This document shows, in pieces, positions 1 through 6,607 of a stretch of DNA of 64,000 nucleotides (the stretch's first letter is position 1; each line of letters opens with the position of its first letter). This DNA is from Parabacteroides sp. (GTDB lineage Bacteria > Bacteroidota > Bacteroidia > Bacteroidales > Tannerellaceae). The stretch lies in contig DXVO01000029.1 in assembly GCA_019417325.1 (NCBI GenBank), positions 110,662 to 174,661 of the forward strand. Direction: 5' to 3'. The notes under the pieces are model-generated. The model saw only the letters and a list, made by a program, of their open reading frames with translations. It searched no databases and was not told the origin of the DNA. The translations under genes and the position numbers were made by a program.

Positions 1-585
1 AACAGTTCCCAATTCATCTTTATCGTATGAAATCTGAAAAAAACGATAACCTTTTAAGTCCAATACATTGTTCATAAAGATTCGTTTATTCAAATCCTTA
101 CCATCAAGGTGTACAACAACTTCACTTTCATAAGAAGAGGGGCTGTTGGAGCCCGGATAACGGGTTAAGGTAAATTTTTTTAGTTTTACAGTAAAAGGTA
201 ATGTTCGATAGATATCATTCTCCGATTTACCTATTAGAATTTGATTACTGGTTTCCCCTTCACGCAGATGAAGAATACCTTCTTCGCTAAACAAGAAAGA
301 AGTAAGAGCTCCTGCCATGATAACGACGAATGCACCATGAACGATCATGAATCCAAACTTGGAACAATTAAAGTAATGATAACGTATTCCAACAGCAATA
401 AAATTAAGGACCAACAAACCATGGAGCAAAAAAAACCATGGAGCATAGTAGACCATCGATTTTGCTACATTCGTATCTTGATACTTTTCTATGAAAGTAG
501 CTCCAGCTAGACAAAGGGCATATACAAACAACAACCCTAAAGTCGTTACAAACGAAGAAGATATTTTATAGAAAGTTACTCGCAT
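1..585 (-). CDS. ResB/CcsBA-type cytochrome c maturation protein, N-terminal part (runs off left edge)
   Basis: The frame reads from an ATG at 585 to base 1 without a stop, giving 195 residues of a longer protein. It opens with hydrophobic segments at about residues 8-30, 46-66 and 78-98, followed by a soluble region with the ResB-like pattern LPFTVKLKKFTLTRYPGSNSPSSYESEVVV and a GYRFFQISYD element. This is the ResB domain of system II cytochrome c biogenesis, which in Bacteroidetes is often fused to CcsA; that protein carries heme across the membrane and attaches it to CXXCH motifs. The fusion cannot be confirmed because the C-terminus lies outside. It is downstream of two cupin genes and two diheme cytochrome genes, so it is probably their dedicated assembly factor (inference). 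Confidence 0.85.
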   Translation of the reverse strand, partial: MRVTFYKISSSFVTTLGLLFVYALCLAGATFIEKYQDTNVAKSMVYYAPWFFLLHGLLVLNFIAVGIRYHYFNCSKFGFMIVHGAFVVIMAGALTSFLFSEEGILHLREGETSNQILIGKSENDIYRTLPFTVKLKKFTLTRYPGSNSPSSYESEVVVHLDGKDLNKRIFMNNVLDLKGYRFFQISYDKDELGTV

Positions 586-630
586 TAATTTATAAGAATA
601 GAATGTAGGAAAAATAAATTTTTGTGGATA

Positions 631-664
631 ATCTATCTATTCCTGTAGCCAGGAATAGATAGAT
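631..664 (-). terminator. Perfect 15-bp hairpin between cupin gene and ccsBA
   Basis: Arms ATCTATCTATTCCTG and CAGGAATAGATAGAT enclose the four-base loop TAGC. The minus-strand continuation is A/T rich but has no clean U-run at the stem foot, so this may be a partial terminator or an mRNA-stabilising/processing hairpin separating the cupin transcript from the cytochrome maturation gene. Confidence 0.6.
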
Positions 665-681
665 ACATAGAACGTTCTAAA

Positions 682-1254
682 TTAGAAGACCACATTAGGA
701 TTCGTAGCACGGAAGCCATTACCGTCGTGATAACAAGCCCATTCGTCAACAATGGCACCTTCAGGACCAGCTAATAAGAAGTGGAAAGATTCCAATTTCT
801 TCAAACGAAGAATATCACCTACTTTTTGTATCGTGAAGTTTTTACTCTTGTATGGTCCGTGAGTATCAGGAATTTCGGGTGCGTTAGGAGTTTCTTCTCC
901 TATTTCAGAGAAGTTGTAAGCCCAACCTTTCTCAACCATCCATGATTCGTGCTTAGCATCAAATTCCGGAGTTTTAACATGAGCATGCTCTACAATCATC
1001 TGACCTGGTAACAAATAAATAGCGTGTGCGAAATATTTATATACAGGGTCATTAATCCAAAAAATCCCCCCCATACCAATATGTTCGAAATCACCCAAAC
1101 CGAAATCAGTCACCCACATTTCCTTGGCCATGAAATCGGTAAAAGGAACATCATAATATGCAAACATATCTTTCATTGCTGTCATAGCGACCTCTTTCTG
1201 AAAAACATCATCTTCGTAGTAATCTGCGTTTGTATACTTTTTTGAATAGCTCAT
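682..1254 (-). CDS. Cupin, D-lyxose isomerase-like (cytosolic paralogue)
   Basis: A 190-residue single cupin without a signal peptide. The pattern WVTDFGLGDFEH, LLPGQMIVEHAH and GPEGAIVDEW resembles Bacillus YdaE-type D-lyxose isomerases. The putative metal ligands are H90, H92, E103 and H158, the two-His/Glu/His set of that cupin family. Such enzymes interconvert D-lyxose and D-xylulose or D-mannose and D-fructose; the substrate here is unknown. It is about 80 percent identical by eye over most of its length to the lipoprotein encoded just upstream, so the pair arose by tandem duplication, one copy staying inside the cell. It lies in a minus-strand run with RidA-like, IclR and cytochrome genes. 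Confidence 0.8.
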   Translation of the reverse strand: MSYSKKYTNADYYEDDVFQKEVAMTAMKDMFAYYDVPFTDFMAKEMWVTDFGLGDFEHIGMGGIFWINDPVYKYFAHAIYLLPGQMIVEHAHVKTPEFDAKHESWMVEKGWAYNFSEIGEETPNAPEIPDTHGPYKSKNFTIQKVGDILRLKKLESFHFLLAGPEGAIVDEWACYHDGNGFRATNPNVVF

Positions 1255-1275
1255 AATACTAAAATTATAGTTGAA

Positions 1276-2001
1276 TTAGAATTTTACTTTCGGATTTGAA
1301 GAACGAAAACCGTTACCATCGTGATAGGATGCCCATTCATCTACAATAGCTCCTTCAGGACCAGCCATTAAAAAGTGGAAAGATTCCAATTTTTTCAAAC
1401 GAAGGATATCACCTACTTTTTGTACTTCAAAATTTTTACTCTTCACCGGACCAAAAGATACAGGGATAGCGGGTGCATTAGGTGTTTCATCACCTATTTC
1501 AGAGAAATTATAAGCCCATCCATTTTTTACCATCCAAGATTCGTGTTTAGCATCGAACTCTGGTGTTTTCAAGTGAGCATGTTCAACGATCATCTGGCCG
1601 GGAAGTAAATAGATCGTATGAGCAAAATACTTATAAACCGGATCGTTGATCCAGAAAACACCCCCCATACCTACATGTTCAAAATCACCAAGAGCAAAAT
1701 CAGTCACCCACATTTCTTTGGCCATGAAATCGGTAAAAGGAACATCATAATATGCAAACATATCTTTCATTGCTGCCATAGCTACGTCCTCTTGGAATAT
1801 ACCATCTTTATAAAAGTCCTTGTTCGTATACTTTTTAGAATAAGGCTTTTTCTTAGTCTGCAGACAAGAACATTGTCCTTCTGCACATTGTGGACTAGCA
1901 TTATTGGCCGTTTCATCTGTTTTCACAGCATTGCCGGAGCAAGCTACCATGGAACCTAACAAAAGTCCCATTACTAATTTTTTAAAATCCATTTTTCTCA
2001 T
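1276..2001 (-). CDS. Cupin, D-lyxose isomerase-like, exported lipoprotein
   Basis: A 241-residue protein with an SPII signal (residues 1-20, lipobox ending MVAC with C21 as lipidated cysteine), a linker containing a small Cys cluster (C39, C44, C46), then a cupin matching the neighbouring cytosolic copy. Putative metal ligands are H141, H143, E154 and H209, all retained, so the fold is probably active outside the cytoplasm. D-lyxose-isomerase-type cupins are normally cytosolic, which makes a lipid-anchored version unusual. It starts 27 bp after the stop of the RidA-like gene and is probably cotranscribed with it. The Cys cluster may bind metal or form disulphides (inference). Confidence 0.8.
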   Translation of the reverse strand: MRKMDFKKLVMGLLLGSMVACSGNAVKTDETANNASPQCAEGQCSCLQTKKKPYSKKYTNKDFYKDGIFQEDVAMAAMKDMFAYYDVPFTDFMAKEMWVTDFALGDFEHVGMGGVFWINDPVYKYFAHTIYLLPGQMIVEHAHLKTPEFDAKHESWMVKNGWAYNFSEIGDETPNAPAIPVSFGPVKSKNFEVQKVGDILRLKKLESFHFLMAGPEGAIVDEWASYHDGNGFRSSNPKVKF

Positions 2002-2028
2002 TTCTATGTGTTTTAAATAATATTTGTT

Positions 2029-3126
2029 CTATTCTATAGCTATCCCTTCAATCTCAATCAATAATTCATCTCTGCATACATCAGCAAGCAGATAGGATAT
2101 TGGGATATCAAGACGATACTCCTCCATCAAACGATGAGCCTCTTCATAAAAAGAATGTTCTTTCAAATACACACGCAAAAAACGAAGTTTTGCATCACCA
2201 GTAAGTTGAGCTATATTTTCCATAGTAATCTGAAGTTGACATTTCAACCCTACTCCCACCAAAGCCTCTTCACCACGAATGGCAGCTGTTCCAGAGATAT
2301 AAACAATCCTTCGATCACCAAAAGTAATGCTCTTTGCCCGCTCAAACTTAGGAGTCATCTTTCGTTGTCCGGCAACTTCTAAAACTTGAGTTGAATAAGT
2401 ATGCGCAGCTATCTGTAATTTATTATCGATCGGAGTCGCAAAACAATTTTCAGAAAAAAATTGTGCTGCATCCAAATCAACTAAAAGCCCTCCCCACTGA
2501 GTACCGATACCGGTTGCGGCAGGATACCCGTTTGACCAGTCTGCAGTTCGATAAAAATCAGAACGAGCATTATTTAAAAGCTGATAATTCTGATCCGAAT
2601 CGACAATTTTAGTAATCTGTTCTATATAATTCCATTGGCGAATGATATTCTGTACCGGAATCTGCTCATATTTCAAAATTTTAGCCAAAGGTTTGAACAA
2701 AAAATCCGCCTGATTCTTTATCGTTTGCTCAGTTACTTTTCCTTGTATTCCGCCAACAAATAAAAAACGTCCATCGTGATTTTCTAATACGACATAAGAA
2801 TAATCCTCATAACTTCGATATGAGAGATGTTCCCCTTTCTCCAGCATATAACTTTGAACTTCCAATACAACTTCCGCATCCAATGGAGCTTGCGAAACAA
2901 ACGTCAATACAGGCCTATTTTCAAAAAATAAAGAATTAATTTTCTCGCGTAATAATACAAGTTTAGCTTCATATTCTTCATTATCACAGATCCTATCAAA
3001 AAACACCAATCGCAAGATATTTTTACCTTTAGGCAACCGAGATAATAGTTCATCAACACAATTCGCTGAAAATTTCTTATTTGATTTATAGATCGAATAT
3101 TCTATTTTTTCGCAATAATTCATCAT
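2029..3126 (-). CDS. RidA/chorismatase (FkbO/Hyg5/XanB2)-like protein
   Basis: A 365-residue cytosolic protein. The N-terminal half is weakly conserved; the central YPAATGIGTQ motif (about residues 200-209) and the segment VYISGTAAIRGEEALVG (about 275-291), followed by a QLQITMENIAQL helix, match the RidA-like fold of chorismatases, which cleave chorismate to hydroxybenzoates or dihydroxycyclohexadienes. The C-terminus ends with the usual ELLIEIEGIA strand. The catalytic residues were not aligned, so it could equally be a Rid-family deaminase or a non-chorismate enzyme. Lying between an IclR regulator and cupin genes, it suggests an aromatic or enamine intermediate in the locus pathway (inference). 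Confidence 0.7.
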   Translation of the reverse strand: MMNYCEKIEYSIYKSNKKFSANCVDELLSRLPKGKNILRLVFFDRICDNEEYEAKLVLLREKINSLFFENRPVLTFVSQAPLDAEVVLEVQSYMLEKGEHLSYRSYEDYSYVVLENHDGRFLFVGGIQGKVTEQTIKNQADFLFKPLAKILKYEQIPVQNIIRQWNYIEQITKIVDSDQNYQLLNNARSDFYRTADWSNGYPAATGIGTQWGGLLVDLDAAQFFSENCFATPIDNKLQIAAHTYSTQVLEVAGQRKMTPKFERAKSITFGDRRIVYISGTAAIRGEEALVGVGLKCQLQITMENIAQLTGDAKLRFLRVYLKEHSFYEEAHRLMEEYRLDIPISYLLADVCRDELLIEIEGIAIE

Positions 3127-3173
3127 ACCTTTATTTGAGAGTCCTCATTTCAATTAAACATTAAAAAATCCAA

Positions 3174-3983
3174 TCACCGTTTCCCATGAAATCCCAAACT
3201 ATAAGAGATATCATAAGCCGTAGATTTCACAAATTCAATAGACTTTTTAAGTTGTTCATTATTCAGACGATCTTTCGGACCGGAAATCCAAATCGCACCA
3301 CACGGATAACCAATATAATTCAAAACAGGAGCACTTATACAGATACATCCACTAAATTCTTCTTCATTATCTAAGGCATAACCCAACTGATAAACTTTAT
3401 CTAACTCATTCAGATAAACCTCTGTATTTGTGATCGTTCGAGAATTATACCGAGTAAATTCCATATAAGAGAGATACTTGTCACGCACAGCCTTAGGTAA
3501 GAATGCCATAATAACCTTACCGGGTGCAGAACAGTGGAGTTCAAAGGACTTACCGGGCGACATCGTAAAACTGAACGGATGATAGCCGGTAACTTGCTCG
3601 ATCAAGATACCCTTCTTGTCTCCTAATATACCATAACACGCCGTTTCATGCGTTTTATCACGCAAAGAGCAAAGATTAGGTAGAACCGTTTCCAATACAT
3701 TATGTTCGATGAGAGCTCTAAATCCTAAAGACAAAATCTTATTGGATAATCTATAGCGTTTAGTATCCTCATTATAGTCTAAAAATTGAGAACGAACCAA
3801 TATATTCAATATACGATAAACCGTAGTCTGAGCTATACCAAGTTCAGACTTTATATTCAGCAAGGTACATCCTTTAGAATGATTGGATAAGAATTCAATA
3901 ATAGCAATACCTTTCTCCAAACTAGGAACCTTATAAACATCTTCATCTTTTTCCATATTTAAAATATATTTTTCCATATACAA
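3174..3983 (-). CDS. IclR-family transcriptional regulator
   Basis: A 269-residue protein with an N-terminal winged helix (VPSLEKGIAIIEFLS, then TLLNIKSELGIAQTTVYRILNIL, about residues 18-66) and the C-terminal IclR effector domain (HCSAPGKVIMAFLP, GYALDNEEEFSGCICISAPV). IclR proteins usually control small catabolic operons for aromatic or sugar acids and often repress themselves. Starts at 3983, 3977 or 3956 are possible; the last (MEKDEDVYK) fits best because the palindrome and promoter-like bases at 3992-4014 lie immediately upstream. It is the only regulator in the cytochrome locus and probably controls the flanking minus-strand genes. Confidence 0.92.
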   Translation of the reverse strand: MYMEKYILNMEKDEDVYKVPSLEKGIAIIEFLSNHSKGCTLLNIKSELGIAQTTVYRILNILVRSQFLDYNEDTKRYRLSNKILSLGFRALIEHNVLETVLPNLCSLRDKTHETACYGILGDKKGILIEQVTGYHPFSFTMSPGKSFELHCSAPGKVIMAFLPKAVRDKYLSYMEFTRYNSRTITNTEVYLNELDKVYQLGYALDNEEEFSGCICISAPVLNYIGYPCGAIWISGPKDRLNNEQLKKSIEFVKSTAYDISYSLGFHGKR

Positions 3984-3991
3984 ACTAAAAC

Positions 3992-4014
3992 TTTACTTAA
4001 TACTCTTAAGTAAA
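3992..4014. promoter_or_regulatory. Palindrome upstream of iclR-type gene, putative operator
   Basis: Perfect 9-bp arms TTTACTTAA and TTAAGTAAA are separated by five bases, ending 9 bp before the first possible start codon of the IclR-like gene. A symmetric site at this place fits autoregulation by an IclR dimer, though no binding motif is known to me for this protein. Confidence 0.45.
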
Positions 4015-4116
4015 AAAATAATTAAATCAAAAAGAATAAAAAGCACTAAAAAATTACAATTGACATGTTATTAAATGTAAATAAGCGTTTTTTCTCCTCC
4101 AGTACAAAAAATTAGA

Positions 4117-4635
4117 CAACCTATCTATCTTGTCGGATTATTATGTCCTATATTACTTTTAGGAAATCCTTGAATGCTCCGAAGAGTTTTGTTCTTACCG
4201 TCTTTCGGCCATTCGTGATGATTTTCATAGATATTCACAATAGAAACAACGCCGGATCATACCCTTTAGTGTCTAATTGGCTCTGTGCGGTAGAAATCTA
4301 TTCAGGACGTGCCGTATTGATCTGTTTCATTGCCATATTCAGCTCATAGAGAAGATAATAATTTTCGCTTAAAGGCCAAGGAGTAGCATATCGTGCTGCT
4401 ATTGAAATCAGTTTATTCAAGCCAGAAATAGCCCGAATATCCATTTCTATACAAGGGTCGAAATCGAGTAAAGGATTGTAGAAAGCGACTTAACTATGAA
4501 TTTTTCCAGTACGCAGACAAACGATCATACTTCGAGGAGGTCGTTATCGTTAAAGGTAGTTTGAGCCGTTGAGGAAGTCAAGGAAGAAAAAACTAACAAA
4601 TCTCCCAAAACTAAAATATATTTCCAATTATTCAT
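4117..4635 (-). pseudogene. Heavily deleted copy of the hydrazine-synthase-alpha-like gene
   Basis: Reading the minus strand from an ATG at 4635 gives MNNWKYILVLGDLLVFSS, matching the start of the intact 841-residue neighbour, then in shifted frames LRTGK, NPLLDFD, EMDIRAISGLNKLISIAA, TPWPLSENYYL, LNMAMKQINTARPE followed by a stop, QLDTKGYDP, VSIVNIYE and a final SIQGFPKSNIGHNNP piece. Every fragment has a counterpart in the intact protein and in the same order, but most intervening sequence is missing and there are several stops and frame changes. Both heme-binding motifs are gone. It is therefore a collapsed paralogue, reduced from about 2.5 kb to 0.5 kb, and not a functional gene. Confidence 0.88.
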
Positions 4636-4735
4636 AATGATAAATAAATTAGATTTTGATGAAAAAAATTCCTGAAAAATATATACTTTTTCAAGTGACA
4701 AAAACAAACAGAACCAACCACCTTGGAGGAAAATA

Positions 4736-4775
4736 AAAAAATAAACAGGAAGAAGAATTTACAAACTTCTTCCTG
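4736..4775 (-). terminator. Intrinsic terminator after propeller-diheme gene
   Basis: Arms CAGGAAGAAG (4746-4755) and CTTCTTCCTG (4766-4775) are perfect complements. On the minus strand the stem is followed by TTTATTTTTTTATTTT. It ends the two-gene cytochrome transcript ahead of the pseudogene. Confidence 0.88.
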
Positions 4776-4791
4776 CTCGAAAATATTCATC

Positions 4792-6579
4792 TTATAAAGA
4801 AAGAACGTAGGTTTCTAAATCAGCAATTTCTTTCTCTGACAAATTGGATGTTTTACCATGTTTATCATTCTTGTTGAAAGTGGTAAGCACTTCCTTAATT
4901 GTCTTCGCACGGCCATCATAGAGATACGGTGCGGTACGCCAAATTTCACGCAAACTCGGAGTATCGAATGAAGCTCCGTCATATTCTTCAATTCCAGTTT
5001 CAACGTTATACTTATTACCATCTGTTAAATAATCACCTTTATGACAATCTGCACAACCGGCTTGTTGGAAAAGTTTTTTACCATTCTGAGCGGATTTACT
5101 CAATTCCCCTTTTTCTAAATAAGGACTAGGCAATTCCTTTATTGAACTCAAATACTTATCTACACACTTATTATCAGTTTCAGGGAATTGAGCAAACAAG
5201 ATATGCTTGATACCGGCACGGACTGCTGTTTCAGCGTCAGCACGGACACCGGTAATCATGGCAGGAGGTGTCATATGAGCATAAAGCATACTTTTCGTAT
5301 TCTTCGGATTACCCATACCATCATTCATTTGATCCCAATTTAAACCATCGGCTCTTGCCCCCGGATGACAACTCACACAACTTTGCCATTTCTGAAAACA
5401 AAGACTACCATCTGCAAAAATCATTTCACCTTTACGAATGTCATCCATTTCAGGTTCTTCACCTAACTTAACAAAACGAACTTTTTCAGGATGTTTACAG
5501 TCGGTGACACTCAAACCACCGGAAAAATAATCCGAGATAAATAATTTACCATCATTGACCATAATGTAACGAGGACCTTTCGCATTCAAATTCACTCGTT
5601 TCTTATAACTGTTCATATAGGTCAAATTATTGGAAGGATCTAAGAAATCAGATTCCTTCAGATCACGCAAAATAGGCATAATGGAAACAATCATTAAATC
5701 ATGACTTCCGCTTAAAGCAACATATAACTCTTCTCCGTCTTCAGAAAGAGCCAAACCACAAGGATTAGCTGCTCCCTGATACATATCGTCTAATAAGAAT
5801 GTACGATCTGCTTTTCTTTTAGCTACATTAATGATAGAAACAGCATTAGTGTTCATCCAACCCCGTTCCAACTGTGTAGTAGGATATTGATAACGGGAAA
5901 GCAAATGGGAAACGAACAAGACTTTACCATCCTTGGAGAAACAAACATCTTCGACAGACTGACTACCGTCTTGTAAAGGGACATTGGCAATCACGTGATT
6001 CGTTTTTGTGTCTATCAAGGTAACCACAGAAGAAACGGTTTGATCAGTTGAAGCTTGGTTCGGTAAATAGTTACCCACCGCCAAAATCTTCCCGTCGGGA
6101 GAGAGTGCCAGCGATTTGGGTTCACGAACCATCGGAATACGAGCTATTTCCTTTTTCTTATTCAAATCGATTACAGATAAATCGTTGGAGAAACGATTGG
6201 CAACCCAACCTTTCGTTCCCTCTGCATTCACACAAACAGCGAAAGGATAGGCTCCTACTGAAACATTCCCCTTTTTCTTTAACGTGTTTGTTGCATAGAT
6301 AAACAATTTACCATCTGCTTTATTTTCAGTAATATACAAAGACTTGCCATCTGGAGAAACACAAACATCCGAAGGTTCGAAATTCAAAGGGATCGTATTG
6401 AGTACTTGCTCCGAATCCAAATCAATTTGAGACAAAGCGGATGCCGTTGAGAGCACTACATAACCTTTTCCTTCTTGGGTATCAACAGCCATATGAGTAG
6501 GTGAAAGGTAAGCTTTTTGTCCACAAACAGTCATAGCTCCCAACAACTGCGCGGCACACATTACAACTATTTTCTTCAT
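4792..6579 (-). CDS. Beta-propeller (YVTN-type) protein with C-terminal diheme cytochrome c peroxidase-like domain
   Basis: A 595-residue exported protein. I start it at 6579 (MKKIVVMCAAQLLGAMTVCGQ, a signal peptide); an earlier in-frame ATG at 6672 would overlap the upstream gene and bury the signal. Residues about 25-375 form repeated blades of the kind LSPDGKILAVGNYLPN and VSPDGKSLYITEN. The C-terminus carries two heme c attachment sites, CVSCH (401-405) and CADCH (509-513), in a MauG/cytochrome-c-peroxidase-like domain with TPSLREIWRTAPYLYDGRAKTI. Such proteins oxidise substrates or pass electrons in the periplasm. It lies 28 bp after the hydrazine-synthase-like gene in the same operon and ends at a strong terminator. 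Substrate unknown. Confidence 0.9.
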   Translation of the reverse strand: MKKIVVMCAAQLLGAMTVCGQKAYLSPTHMAVDTQEGKGYVVLSTASALSQIDLDSEQVLNTIPLNFEPSDVCVSPDGKSLYITENKADGKLFIYATNTLKKKGNVSVGAYPFAVCVNAEGTKGWVANRFSNDLSVIDLNKKKEIARIPMVREPKSLALSPDGKILAVGNYLPNQASTDQTVSSVVTLIDTKTNHVIANVPLQDGSQSVEDVCFSKDGKVLFVSHLLSRYQYPTTQLERGWMNTNAVSIINVAKRKADRTFLLDDMYQGAANPCGLALSEDGEELYVALSGSHDLMIVSIMPILRDLKESDFLDPSNNLTYMNSYKKRVNLNAKGPRYIMVNDGKLFISDYFSGGLSVTDCKHPEKVRFVKLGEEPEMDDIRKGEMIFADGSLCFQKWQSCVSCHPGARADGLNWDQMNDGMGNPKNTKSMLYAHMTPPAMITGVRADAETAVRAGIKHILFAQFPETDNKCVDKYLSSIKELPSPYLEKGELSKSAQNGKKLFQQAGCADCHKGDYLTDGNKYNVETGIEEYDGASFDTPSLREIWRTAPYLYDGRAKTIKEVLTTFNKNDKHGKTSNLSEKEIADLETYVLSL

Positions 6580-6607
6580 AATTATTATTCTCTGATTATT
6601 TAGATTA

